64,000 nt of DNA from positions 62,001 through 126,000 of the forward strand of contig JANFOG010000010.1 of the NCBI GenBank assembly GCA_024336345.1. The letters are read 5' to 3'. This document shows, piece by piece, positions 1 to 11,764 of this stretch. How positions within the stretch are numbered: position 1 is the first letter of the stretch; every line of letters starts with the position of its first letter. The notes under the pieces were generated by a model. It saw only the letters and a program-made list of their open reading frames with translations, was not told the DNA's origin and did no database searches. Source of the stretch: Mariannaea sp. PMI_226 (lineage: Eukaryota; Ascomycota; Sordariomycetes; Hypocreales; Nectriaceae). Position numbers and translations under genes: made by a program.

Positions 1-1283
1 TATATACACCACCAGCCCACCAGCCGCACCAGCTCTCACACACATGCCCACATTCGTCTCCTCCTCCCTGCGTGACGCAGCTCCACAAGCTCAAAGAGTT
101 TCTTTCTCGGTGGCATTCTTGTCGTGCGGCAACTTCCTTCGCGCACAATACTACTTACTGTAGCTACGTAAACAGCTGCACAGACTACACTGCCTTCCAC
201 CAGTGAAATGGGTGGTTGGGTAGCTGTCGTGTATAGCGCTTTATTCTCTTCTCAATCAAGCTATCCGCCATGTTGTATTCCTATGTTTATGTACGTGGTC
301 TTGACGCATACGGACTCAGCCTAGCCACTCTATCGGGTCAATTTCCCACCCGACACATCTGTATGGATTTGGGCATACAGATATCTACGCATATCGCGAA
401 CCTTATTTCATCCCATAAACCAAAAGTTCACAGTTAAAGCTTAGAGAAAAGAGGAGGGAAAAGCCGAAGGGAATTCTCCCCCCAAAAGGAACAAAGTCAA
501 ACTGGTGAAGCAGCCGAAATGGCCCGGGTCCGTTCGACTCTATTTCTATGCCTCCCGGATTCATCGTGTTCCTCTTTCGGCGTCTCCTGGCTTCCTAAAT
601 ACTCCCAACGCAAGCGCAATCGGCTGCCACTGTCCATTTCGACTGCCATTGACTAGGTATTCCCTGTGATGCCTCTAGAAATAACAGCTATATCGTCACC
701 TGGGCCGGGGGAAGTGGAGGGCGGGGCTTCGCGACTCTCACTTGCAAAAGCAATTCCTCATTGCACAATATATGATACTCTTCAGTTGCTGTGAAGATGT
801 AGGTTTAGTCCATGGTAGATAGACTTACAGCCGCATTCCTACTACGCTCCAAGCCATATATCCCAATATTTGGTGTGTCTACTCAACAAGATAGACTTAG
901 GCACCGTCTCCTTGCTGGAGCTACCAAACTCGTGGTTTAAGTGAATAGATCCTGTAGGCGTCGTGATATCCGTGGATTAGTATTCTTCTGAATTACAGTA
1001 TTGTCCGGCTCAACTCAAACCCCAAACGCCACCCCATTCCCATCATCACCAATATCAAGTCCCGATGCTCTCTTCCTGTTGCGCGTGCCAGAGTTCTCCT
1101 GAGCACCACCGAATTCGAACCCTAGCATCAGTAACGAGCCCCACCAGCCCGGCGGCTTCAAGGGACAGTATAGCTAGCTGCACGACACTACGAGACCATT
1201 AGTCGTGGGAATGTCTGATTCTGACCTCTTAGTGCTCTTGTTTTCCTTTAGGATCATCTCCAGGGCTGTATCCATATATGCCG
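1..1283. other. Gene-free left edge
   Basis: No open frame here has coding character on either strand, and I recognise no repeat, tRNA or transposon sequence. The stretch is unremarkable intergenic DNA. Its right part (from about 1.28 kb) borders frames that may belong to the decayed gene described next. Confidence 0.5.
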
Positions 1284-1905
1284 CTACATTATTTGCACAT
1301 TGATAAATCCCGTTCTGCTCGTGAGCGGCAGGTTAGCGTCATCCCCTAGCACGAATGAGAAATTTCGACGGTGGTGAACACAAGAGCCTCTGCTAGGAGC
1401 GCATTCTCCTATGACCGGATTTAACGATAATACTGAATTATTTCGGTCTGGACGCCTCGAGACTTGCTCTTGGTTCCCGGTATTTCTTGTTGGAAATGCG
1501 TCCCCGGCCATAGCTCCACACGTAGGACTTAAACTTGGCTTGGATGTATTCATTGGAAATTGACTATATTTTCGCGGTCTTCATATCCGTGGATTGGCAA
1601 CCTTGGTCATGTTTCTTGGTGCTCCTGTTGGCATCCCGTCTTAGATGCCTACTTAACTGAGCGTCGTTGGACATATCCATGAGCCGCGGTCGGTGCACTG
1701 CTCTAGGGTCATCAGCTACTTTGGGGAAGAAGACACTTAGGTGCCATCTACAATGGGAGCTTTGGTACCCCATAGATGAACTGCGAGCTGACGTGTTCTT
1801 GACACAATCCTGCGCTTACCTTCCGATGCTACCGTGTATGTCAGTTATACTTGAATCTAAGGGGAAAAAAAATTACTCTGTGAACTCATTGGGGGACACC
1901 AAGAT

Positions 1906-2458
1906 CTATCTCGTATCATAATTTAGTTTACCTTCAGACGCTGGTTGAGTCTTCTCGCTGCTCCGAAGGAAACTGCCCGATCTCTCCCAAGTTACAGCCT
2001 TGGTAACATCTGTCGGTGTGTGTTGGACATGAATTTCAAAGCGCTTCATCTCGGCCCTATATCTTGCTTCTTGAATCACCCAGGCTTCTTATTTAGAATC
2101 AATGACGTCCTGTTCTCGCAATAGCTGGGCCCAGATTTCTCCTAGTTCCCTCCGATTAGCCTCCAGTATCAATTTCATCACAACGTATGCTTCAATTAGA
2201 TGTAAGATGTGGGAGTCGTAGTTCAGTGTCAAAGGCTCAAACAAGGGCTTCGCCATGATGAGGACTCGCAGCAACTCAGTTATTTGGTCTGGAGATGGGT
2301 TGTGCCATGATGATTCCGTTGTTTCTATAAGCAAACTTCGATTTCGGCCGTTGCTAGTGTCCCGAAAGCTAGAACCGATGCAAGACACTACACTGCATCA
2401 CGGCCTAAGCAGTATCAAGCGGCCATGAGGTATTAGTTGCATTTACATCGTCAAGCAT
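1906..2458 (-). pseudogene. Interrupted gene relic, uncharacterised fungal protein
   Basis: A minus-strand frame reads from about 2388 to 1906 with coding-like, helical, charged sequence (for example NYDSHILHLIEAYVVMKL, then EARYRAEMKRFEIHVQ). One TAA at 2089-2091 breaks it, and the same frame continues on both sides. Upstream, a short piece starting with ATG at 2458 (MLDDVNATNTSWPLDTA) ends in TAG at 2405 and could be a remnant first exon. Downstream, minus frames at 1564-1773 and 1284-1553 also look mildly protein-like and may be further pieces. The helical region resembles proteins of unknown function that I recall from other Sordariomycetes, but I cannot name the family. If the stop arose from CAA by a CpA to TpA change, it would match repeat-induced point mutation; that is inference. 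A missed intron across the stop is the main alternative. Confidence 0.4.
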
Positions 2459-2751
2459 TCTCTGTATGCCTAGGAGCAGATATGTTCTACAAACCACTTG
2501 ACGACTAGTCGGCGACGTGCACCCATCTCCCTGGCCAGGTTGGAGCATGCCTCTGCCTTATCCAGTCAACTGACTGTTTCGATACTCGCTTAGTACCAAT
2601 AACCTACAGTTATTCCATTAAAGGCCCCAGCTTCTTCCGACTTCGTTCCCGAACATGTGCTGCTGACACTCTATCTACTATCGAATGCCTGTGCCGACAC
2701 ATCTTCAAGCCGACATGAACATCGGGAAGTGGTGCTTCAAAGATTCCATTT

Positions 2752-4460
2752 TCATTGTGCCTGAGAGCGACGGCGCTCGACCCCGCGACGAGCCAAATAT
2801 CGGAATATATTGCTCTTCGGCTTCCTCCAAAAACAACCGTTGACACCACGAGACAGATAAAAGCCTGTCCTTTTTACCGATTCGACCATGAGCTCAGTGA
2901 CCTTGGTGACCAGGCGCTCAGACTTGTGAGATTCTGACCCTAACCATTCACCTTCGCCCATACTGGCTTTAGGAGTTGTTAAAGAAGCACAGTTTATGTG
3001 CGGCTGGCTAGTTTGAGAGGAAACCCCCTCTTCATGGTTCTTCCTTTCTTGGCTTTTTGTTACTTCGGAGTTAGACGGGCTATCTCGCGCTAATGGCCAG
3101 ACGGCAGCTTGTTGGGGATTGATATGTTTGAGAGGCCAAGGATCCAGCGAGGGCGACAAACGCATATTTGCATGTGATTCTACCTGGTTTCTCAGAGAAA
3201 TCAGGGTTTGAACAACACCTCCTGGGACTGAGTTGGGTTGAGCAAGCATCCGAGTTGTTGGACCAAGCTCTGCCTCGTCTTTATCTTCTTCCTCAATATG
3301 TGTTAGAGAAAATGGTGCTACTAGAGATACGCAAGACTCTGATAACTTTTTTGGAGCTGGTGTTTCCATCTCAGGGGTCTTAGGGAGAGGTCGGTAAGCA
3401 GAAAGGCGTTTGAGCGTTCCAGGTATCCTAGAGTTCGACCACCACTGATCTGCAGGATCTGGGTTCTCTAGCATATCTAATAATTTAGTTGCGGCTCCAT
3501 CGCTGCCTATTCTTCCATGAACCTCCAAAGAATGGGAACTGTAAACCTGTGATCTAAAAGAGAGTGGAGATGGTGTATCAGGTTGGTAGCTTTCAAAAGT
3601 TGCTTCGGCCGGGATGAGATTTAGTTGCTGAAGATTATTCCAAGAGCAATAGTGAAAACGAAAGGAAATGAACGGGCATTCTCGAGGATCAACCAAAAGC
3701 CAATGATGGTAATGGGCTTCTCCTGGGCTTTCCAGTAGTCCTCCAGATGGAGATCTGGCGAAAAATGTGAGACTCTGATTGTTTTCTCCTGGAGTGTCGT
3801 CCTGAGTTTGACTCACGCGATGCTATAGCATTCCTGGCTTCGATAAAACTCTAACATGGGAGTTCTTCGCTTCCGACCCTTTGATCGAAAGACCTCGACT
3901 TCAATCAGGCCACCTTCATCGGCCACTGAGGTGGCACTTGAACCTGGCAGAAAATAGAAGCATCGGGCTTCAATCCCCTCACGCTTGTGGACCACCCCGT
4001 TCTCCTTGTAGTGCCATCGCTCATCTGGCTCGAACAAGGCACGAGTAACTGAACCTGTCGTTTGGGGAGCAATATTCGTGCCCCAATTGGTAACATTTCT
4101 TCCATTCAGAAAGAGTTTGAAATAGAGATAACAAGAAGGCTCTGGAAACTCGCCTATTGAATAATTGACGCCGAACCGGGAACCTGTAGGGAGTAAGCGG
4201 ATTTCGGCCGAACAAGGCTACGTGAAATGGTGCGAGGTACCTGGCGATGAAGGGATGTAGACCGAAACTCGAGGGCTGACTCTCTGAAGTTTTGACGAAG
4301 TTACATCTTGGTCTAAAGAATCTGGATCACTTGTGCCTGACTGGTTGAGGCTTGGAGATGGGATAGAGATGGAGGAGGCATCGAGGTGAGGAAATTGGGG
4401 AAGCTTCTCCGATCCTGGGTGGGTGACAATGGAGATTTCGATACCTCGGAGGCTGGGCAT
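2752..4460 (-). CDS. Uncharacterised conserved fungal protein, 529 aa
   Basis: This gene has three exons: 4241-4460, 3817-4183 and 2752-3754. The introns, 4184-4240 and 3755-3816, are GT-AG and restore one frame of 530 codons. The first starts GTACCT and the second GTGAGT. The N-terminal part (about residues 1-190) looks like a compact beta-rich domain, with PSSPGSRFGVNYSIGEFPEP, then YLYFKLFLNGRNVTNWG, then FEPDERWHYKENGV. The rest is low-complexity, rich in Ser and Pro, and ends in a basic tail. I recall similar proteins of unknown function in related fungi and cannot assign a role. No signal peptide or membrane segment is visible. The splice model is well supported because both junctions join frames within an evident domain. 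The 3' end is less certain. Confidence 0.75.
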
Positions 4461-5080
4461 CGTAAAGGCTGCGAACCAGTTTTCAGGTCAAAAATGAACG
4501 GCTTGGCAACCCTAGGATGGGAATGAGCGCATCTGTGAAGAAGAGCAACACAGTCAAGTATCGAAAGCGCTTGAGCACGAAACTGCTCAAAAGGGTATTA
4601 GGGAAGATAGCACGAGAGGAGGTATACCAGCAATGGCAAGATGAAACTGAGAGGCAGGAGGCATACAAATGCACATACACTGCTTCTCATAGGACCATAG
4701 TTCGGTGCGTGACGCTTGAGATACCGAATCCGTATTGAAACCGGTCGACATCTGCCACGGTAGAGTCAAACGGTTGCTGACAGCTGTTTACCATTCTGAT
4801 CACACTGTCATAAATTGACTGAATCATTACCGCGGGCATGTTTAGACGGCTGCACGCCCACCAGTTGTAGTGAGTGGGAAATGTCTGGCCAAGTAAAACA
4901 AGTGTGCTCAATTTCACTGCAGGTCGAGTCGTTTTGCCCATCAGTTTCCCACCACGGCGAGCAAGAAGGGTGCTAATAAAGTCGTGGGTGTCTATTCCTT
5001 TACCATATACAGTCGACAAAAACGATTTGAACGGGATACATTGTATTTCTTGCCATTCCGATCGCAAGCAATCTGCCGGC
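4461..5080. other. Intergenic, promoter side of the 529-aa gene
   Basis: This 620 bp lies between two minus-strand genes, so it holds the 3' end of NDUFS5 and the promoter of the 529-aa gene. A 126-codon minus frame at 4687-5067 has no recognisable domain and lies just past the NDUFS5 stop; I do not count it as a gene. Nothing else is seen. Confidence 0.5.
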
Positions 5081-5558
5081 TCAGCTCTGTCCCAGCACCT
5101 TCTTCGTATCCTCTTCCTTATTCAAAAGTCCTAGGTTCCGTATTTGTCTAGCGCTTGGCGCGTTGTCTCGTGCAGTCGCAGTCTCGGACCGGGCGTAGGC
5201 AGCCTGAATGGCTAGGGCTCTCGCGTGCTGTTTTTCGTCAGTGCCGAACTGAATGTGCGGGTCATAAAGCAGGCCGAATGGTCTCGCAGACGGTCTTATT
5301 GAAGCTCCGCGATGACTGGAACTCACCTCCTTCTTGTGGTGTAGACACTCATAGTAATCTTCGAGAACTAGAGAGCATTTCTTCTTTCCAGAATCGTCGT
5401 CAGCCGAAGTATTGACAACGTAGCAGGCCATAACGTCCTGCCAGAAGGGAAAGCAGCGGCCAGGGCCTAGAAACATGGACGGGCTCTCATTAGCCAACAC
5501 GTGAGTCTGTTTATATACCAGAGTACTCACCACCATTCAAGCCGTATCCCGACGCCAT
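5081..5558 (-). CDS. NADH:ubiquinone oxidoreductase 15 kDa subunit (NDUFS5-like)
   Basis: This is an accessory subunit of mitochondrial complex I, acting on the intermembrane-space side of the inner membrane. The gene has three exons: 5531-5558 (28 nt), 5327-5466 and 5081-5227. Introns are 5467-5530 (GTGAGT..TAG) and 5228-5326 (GTGAGT..CAG). The spliced product is 104 aa and begins MASGYGLNGGPGRCFPFWQD. It carries a twin CX9C pattern, C14-C24 and C40-C50, the signature of proteins oxidised by the Mia40 pathway, so no cleavable presequence is expected. The C-terminal part has the QIRNLGLL segment that I recall from fungal homologues. The short first exon would be missed without splicing. The gene is divergent from SEC39 across 642 bp. 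Confidence 0.93.
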
Positions 5559-6200
5559 CTTGAGCCAATTGGGTGCGTATCGAAACGTTCAGCTGGTCAA
5601 AGGGTATGCGCTTCTGGCTCGTTGCGCGAGTCTGTCTGACGTTTGAGGTTCAATGGAGATGGGCTCCCGAGAGTGAGTTAACCCGTGGATGGGCCGAGGA
5701 GCAAATCACCGCTTGGGGATTGGCTGGTGGTGGTGGAGCAATTCCTCTTAGCTAAGAAGACAAAATTACTAGCCACCAAAGATGCAGGATTTGAGGTACT
5801 GGACGATAGGGAGGGTGGCTGTCCTCACAACGAAGGCCAGCGTCGCGTTAAGTGCATATTTGCTCCAGTTGCATGATGAACGGCTTTGATGCCCCAGAAT
5901 ATGACTGCTCAGTGGACTGTCAGTGTCAACCTTGTAGCTACCGGCCTCGAGGTACCCCTCAGTTCTCTCCCAGAGCTCTGGCAAGCTCAAGTACCCACCT
6001 AGCACTAGAACTTGGGCGAGGTATTCAAGCTTAACAGTCAGCTTCTCCCAGTTTGCTATACATACACCACAACATTTAGGCGTGAAGTGGCCATTCACAC
6101 ATGTTACACGGAAGCATTTCATAGCAACGACACTCGCCGATTCCGAACTGTGCCAGAACCATCATCGTTGACGACTCTGCTTGTGAAGCCTCTTGCCATG
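5559..6200. promoter_or_regulatory. Divergent promoter region, NDUFS5 / SEC39
   Basis: This 642 bp separates two divergently transcribed genes and must hold both promoters. An open frame runs in from 6012 in phase with SEC39, but its first ATG is at 6201 and the upstream residues look random. A GGTACC-type motif lies at about 5951. No clear TATA box is identified. Confidence 0.5.
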
Positions 6201-9028
6201 GCCGTCACCCCACCACTGGGTCCGGCCAAGGTGGTCTTGCTTGCCGTACATTTTGCAACGCAGGCTGATGTCAACAGTCTTGTGTATCTTACCGCACAGC
6301 ATGCATCGGTTTTGCGCCAGGATCTTATACTTCGTATCCTTCTCACCCACCTCCCAGAGACGATTAAACCCGATGTCTACGTTCCCTTCTTGCGATCCTT
6401 GGCTGCAAACGAATCTCCTTCCCATTCGGATGTCACCCTCGACACCGCTGCCGTGGACGGCATCTCGGACGACCAAGCTATTCGGAGAGTAAAGAAACTC
6501 CAGCTTCTACATCTGACAAACCCCGATACCGCACCCAATAGTGACACAGACCCTCTCACTTGCTTTCTGTTCATTCGAGGATACAGGATGGATGATGAAG
6601 CTGGCATGCTCACTCTGCTTCCGGATCTTCTTATTCCCTTTCTCGAGCATACCCCAATCATACGAACTTGGCTAGTGGCGACAATTCTGCCTCTTCTGCG
6701 AAGGAACCATGAATACCACCCCCAAAGCCCAATCCGGTACTCCCTTCTCGAGTTCGAAAACCTCCCGGATCGGGATGCTATTGATTATCTTCTCGCTGAG
6801 ACTGGAGCCTCGGAGGATAACCATAGTCTTCTTGGTCGCGATTTCAAAGGCCTTATTGGCCCTTGGCTATTCAATGATAGTCGGTGGAGGCAAATGCCTG
6901 CAATCGACGGCATCTTGGTGAATCATTCTGACGAAGAGTGTGTTTTATGTCCAGGTTGGGAGCAAGCATTAGAGTGGCTTGTCAAGCAAGCATCGACTTC
7001 ATGGGTAACGGCATTGAAGACGATTGAGCAATGGGACGGACCAAGTGACATTGACCTGATCGACGATGTCAATCTTTGGTTCCAAGAGCCACAACAACGC
7101 TACCTTGAGCAAACTTACGCGCGTGCTGCCTTGGCTTCTGCATACCTTGTACCAGACGCCACTGTAGATGCCTTGCAAGGGGCGTGGCAAATATGCATCA
7201 GAATCAGGTCGCTAATGGGCGAGGATGCGCACTCAACTCTTCAGTCAGAAGCGTCCCTCTTATCCCCGGCTCGACAATTTGACCCTGGCCCTCTTCCTGG
7301 ACCAAAAATAGCGACTTATATGAGAAACGATTTATTGAAGCCAACAAACCCCTTGACTGCCTTAAATTCTCAGTCGCTAAACCTCCTGGAGGCTCTCGTT
7401 CTGAGCGCATTTCTAATGACCCGTGCTGGTGTGCCTTGCTCGGTGAGGAGGGCAGGTGAACTCGCCCTCTTGCAGGACCAGAGAGACCAGAAGAGCGAGA
7501 TTGCACGACTCATCCGCACACTATGCACTCTTCCATCCAAGAATGACGATAATCACTGGACTTGTGCACGAAAGGAAATTCTGTGGCTTCACAGCTGGGG
7601 CATTCAAGATCCTTCAAAAGCTGTTCGGGGTGTATTCGGATCCGTCTCTGCAGAGCACATTGAGACAGAAATACTGAAAGCATTACTTTCCCAAGGTCGT
7701 ATGTATCCTCTTGCTGCACATCTTAGACCATGCTGTTTAACCTCATCTAGGCTATGATCTTGCTCGTTCCTTGTATGAAGATGCTTCGGAGACCTTGCTC
7801 TCAAGACACAATATCCAGAACACCATACAAACCGCGGCACTGAATGCGTTTGATAACGCTTCTAACCCTAATCGATCTAGAGGCGGTCTCAAGAAATGCG
7901 ACGAAATGTAAGCTTTTAGGAGCCAACATGATAAAACAGCGCTGACTTTTTGACAGCATCAATGCCTTCCCAAACACAATGGGGAAAACGCTTCCAATAA
8001 CGAGGAAAATAGAAGCGTTACTAAAAGCAACACACGCCTTGAGCAACTATCGTCTAGTGCTGAAGCAAGGCGAGCCTTTCAGTCCAGTTATACTCCGCGT
8101 TCACTCGGACCCGGTTTCAATTATTGAGAAGGTCTTGGAACAGAACGCCAAGGCATACACTCGGCTACAGGAGTTCTTAGAACTGGGAAATAACATAGCT
8201 ATGGCAGGCCTACCCGTGTGCCATGTAATCGAAAAGCAGGAATCAAGTCTAGGCAAGCAAGAATCTGATCGCCCCTTGATCGAGAAACGAATCGTGGCAA
8301 TGTGCATTGAAGGAGCGCTAAGAGAAGATGATTTTGAGACGGCATACTCCTATGTACTGAGTCGCCTGGGTGCCTCGAGTTCTACATCAGAAGATTATTA
8401 CAGCGACGAATGGTCGTGGAAAGCCGCTCTAAATGCTGGAAAATATGTTCGTACGGAGAGATCTCTGAAACCTACCCATCTCGGTACGGCGAGCGGAAAC
8501 CCTGAGATTCGACATCTGGAGCAGCGGATTGAATGCCTTGCTACTGCACTACGTATAGCCCCCTCAACCAAACTGCAAGAGGTCCTGAAAACCTTCCGAC
8601 GATGCGAGGAGCAGCTCGACTTCGCAATCAGAGAAGAAGCAGCCAAGGAGGAGGCCTGGGACGCCGCGGGCGATCTTCGCAATCTCCCAGGAGCCTTTGA
8701 TGGGCCCGATCCAAATCAAGGTTACCCACCTCGCAACATTACCGCCAGCAGCGTTGCTCGTCAAACAGATGAGGCACCTATGTCGTTATTTGACCTGTCT
8801 CGGGCGACGGCTCGAGTTGCATCAAGAAACCTAACAGCATTTTCAGGCTTGCAGGGGATTGCTCAAGGTAGCCCCCAAACCCAGAAGACTGAGCAAGATG
8901 TCCTCGATCATCAGCGAGCCAGGAAGAGGGACCAGTTGAGAGAGGCTGCCACAGGGACTTTGGCTGCTGGCGTTGGTTGGCTGATAGGGGCGAACTCCAA
9001 CAGACCACCCCAAAATGATCAGCATTGA
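6201..9028 (+). CDS. SEC39: Sec39-domain protein, Dsl1 tethering complex
   Basis: Sec39 is the large peripheral ER protein of the Dsl1 complex, which tethers Golgi-derived COPI vesicles to the ER and works with the ER SNAREs. Exons are 6201-7695, 7751-7907 and 7957-9028. Introns are 7696-7750 (GTCGTA..TAG) and 7908-7956 (GTAAGC..CAG), giving 907 aa. The start is the MAVTPP methionine; the open frame continues upstream without a credible earlier ATG. The sequence is almost entirely alpha-helical and Leu-rich, as expected for the family's helical solenoid. The second exon encodes a typical YDLARSLYE segment. No membrane span is seen, consistent with a peripheral protein. Its length fits filamentous-fungal Sec39 proteins, which are longer than the yeast one. 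Confidence 0.88.
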
Positions 9029-10465
9029 GATTCACATTTATCAAGCGTGAATGATATTGAACATGACGCTATCCGCGATCCAGAGACCAAAGGTTTTTTT
9101 TTTTTTTCGGTTCGGTTGAGCAAACTGAACATGATGCGGCATGGCGTATTCCATTTGGAAAAGCAAAAACGATGAAGACATGGTGACTTATACAAACCGC
9201 AAAAGAGAAGACTGATGCTATTAACCACATCTCCCAAGATACAGGATCTTATTTTAGGGTAGGAGAGAGGTAAGCTGTTCTAACTAGGCATAATATCATT
9301 TTGAATTGCCCTACCATAAATAGGGTCTGTGCTATTAATTGATCACTGGTAATAGGATGTGGTTCTAGTAAACTAGTATTAATGTAACCTTTACCAGCAC
9401 TGAAATTAAACGCACTGTATTAGGCGGCTTGATGAACTTGTGTAATTTAAGGTGGACTTGAAATTCCTGTCAATTGGTGAGCGGCACACACACACTTGTG
9501 GGTTGTGTCTACAATACAACTGTAGGATCAGCAGAAAACACGGGTCACGCCCGTTGATAGACCAGGGGCATGGGCTCTGGCACATTAACCGACCCAGAGG
9601 ACCTGATCATAGGCAACTAGAAAGCCATCACCTACCAGCAACGGATATGGGAAGGTATCGTGGAGGGGGCAAACCAAAAAGCATCAAGCTTGCACTTTAT
9701 GGATTCCTAGCCATTCGGTATTAGCTCATCCCTCGAGTCGAGAGAGATCTTATCCCATAGATTAATAGTTGCATGGCGTCAAGGCGAGTTATTACAGCGA
9801 AATAGGCGCAGATATTCTTGTCCTTTTTCTTTTTTTGTGGCGAAGGTTGGCGACACATTTACGGATAATCTGATTTAAGGACCTATGTCAGTCAAGGAAA
9901 TAGCGAGAGTCGCGAGATTGATGACGGCGAGCTTCGAAACAGTGTGATCGATTGACTCGTAAGCCCTGTTGGTTCTGAATGCGTAAGATGGCACAGTGAG
10001 GCTGCGAGATACGAGTTCGGCAGTCGATGGTGAGTTTATTGATCCACAGGTTTTCACTCGTCAAGGCCGACATCGACATCTGTTGGATGGTGTGTGTTGA
10101 TAATGCTAGCAAGTAGTCGTCGATAGACGTGATGACTGATGAAGTGTTTGATTCTGTCAAGATCCGGAAGCTGCCATACGTGGTCCATCTGTGACCTTGT
10201 CGCCGCATATAAGACCAGCAATAAGAAACTCAGTGACGCAAGCCGAGTACCCTTTTTGATTCCATTTCCTTAACGTCGCAATCACACGAAACTCCTGAGT
10301 ATGCAGATCCTATTTGGGAGAGTCTGCAGTAGTCCTTGGAAGGCAAAAGAAAAAGAAAACAGGAAAGCGAAAGAGCAAAACAATGAGCTGAGGAAAGGGG
10401 AATTGAGACTCAATCCCAGGATATAGCTGCTGGCTCGAACCAGCCGTTCAACCGTATATCAGTTC
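9029..10465. other. Intergenic, between two 3' ends
   Basis: This 1.4 kb lies between the convergent SEC39 and RRM genes. It contains a poly-T tract near 9094-9107 and a short CA run near 9486. The only longer frame, 106 codons on the minus strand at 9888-10208, has no recognisable features. A B-box-like string on the minus strand near 10430 does not fold as a tRNA T-arm. Confidence 0.5.
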
Positions 10466-11764
10466 TTAGTTGCGATCGGCGCCTATACGAGTTAGCACAT
10501 AGTTGAGAATGTTGAAAGTCAATCAATGGATCGAACCTCCGTAGGGATCGCGAGTCTCGGAGCGAGAAGCAGAGTCTCCATAGCCCGCGGCGCCACTTGG
10601 AGCAGCGCCACTAGCAGGTTCGCGGGGGCGAGCCGCGTCTCGATCACCACCTCTATCGTACCGCTCACGCTCATAGCCGCCAGGTCCGCCTCGAGGGCCA
10701 TATCTGTCTCGGTCCTCTCGTCCACCAGCGTAACGGTCTCTCTGGTAGCCGTCGTCTCTCTCCCGGCGATCGTAGCTGCTACGCTCATAGTCGCGGTCGT
10801 ACTCGCGACTGTAGCCCCGCTCTTCATATCGTCGGTTGTCTCGGTAGTTACGGGAGTAGTCTCTCTCGTAGCCACCACTGCTTCCGCCAGCAGCGCCAGT
10901 TCCAGCAGTGCCGGTGGTGCGATCATCATAGCGACGCTCGTAGCCACGCTCATAACCTCCTCGGTAGCGGTAGGGGTCATCGCGGCTGTAACCGCCACCT
11001 CCGTATCCGCCACGTCGTCGGTCATCGTATCGGGGACGGGGGTCTGATGGTGCATCAGTAAGTGAAGAAATGTAGTGCGAGCAACGTTAATATCTTACCT
11101 CGCTTGGGAGGGCCAAAGTACTTTCCAGGAGTGGGAGTGCGAGGGCGAGCCCGACGGGCTTTTTCAATGCTCAACGTGCGACCCTCGATCTGTTCGCCTT
11201 GAAGGCCCTCCTTGGCAGCCTCAGCTTGCTCAGATGTGACCATTTTGACGAAACCAAAGCCACGAGACTCCTTGGTATGAGGATCTCGCATGATCTGGCA
11301 CTTCTCAACATCGCCATATTTCTCAAACATCTTGGAAACCTCGGCCTCCGTGAGCTTGGGATGGATGCCAGTGACGAAGAGGTTAGATCCGGGGTTGATG
11401 GCACCGTCATCGTCCTCTCGGGGTGCAGAAGCATCCTTCATGTTGCTGTTGTGACAGGGTGTAAGCAAGACGTGGCTGGGTGATGATGGAAACGTCGGTT
11501 GTGGCTTACCTATCAGGGTTGCCGCTTGGAGACGCAGAGCGGCGACGACCACCATCGGTATCATCGCGACGAGGAGAGGCGCTGCGATTATCGCGTTCAT
11601 AGCGAGGGGCTTCGTCTGCATATGAGGTGGTCAGTTGATTGGTTCATCACTCAACGTATCGAGGGAGGTAAGAGGATTGCGACGCGCATTTGCGCGTAGA
11701 ATAAAAACGGACCTTCGTAACGGTCGCCATTGGCGGCCTCGTAGTCCATAGAGGTAGTAGCCAT
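10466..11764 (-). CDS. Tra2-like RNA-binding protein (one RRM, Arg/Tyr/Gly-rich tail)
   Basis: This is likely a nuclear RNA-binding protein of the Transformer-2/SR-like group, with a role in splicing or mRNA processing (inference from architecture). Exons are 11713-11764, 11510-11615, 11099-11445, 10537-11043 and 10466-10482. Introns are 11616-11712, 11446-11509, 11044-11098 and 10483-10536. The product is 342 aa. A short Arg/Ser-rich N-terminus precedes one RRM at about residues 73-152, with RNP2 LFVTGI (75-80) and RNP1 RGFGFVKM (114-121). The tail is built of repeated RDYER, GGYER and DRDRY-like units. Retaining the last intron would give an alternative stop at 10523 and a slightly different C-terminus. 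The plus-strand frame over the tail exon is a composition shadow. The upstream leader is purine-rich on the plus strand. Confidence 0.85.

Noticed and set aside
4687..5067. 126-codon minus-strand frame beside NDUFS5
   Set aside because: No domain, no family resemblance, and it sits in the 3' flank of NDUFS5 on the same strand.
10425..10450. GGTTCGAGCC on the minus strand, resembling a tRNA B box
   Set aside because: The stem closes on a six-base loop, not seven, and no tRNA body surrounds it.
10526..11047. 173-codon plus-strand frame of Ser, Val, Ala and Thr
   Set aside because: It is the antisense of the repetitive Arg/Tyr/Gly tail exon of the RRM gene; composition is a shadow.
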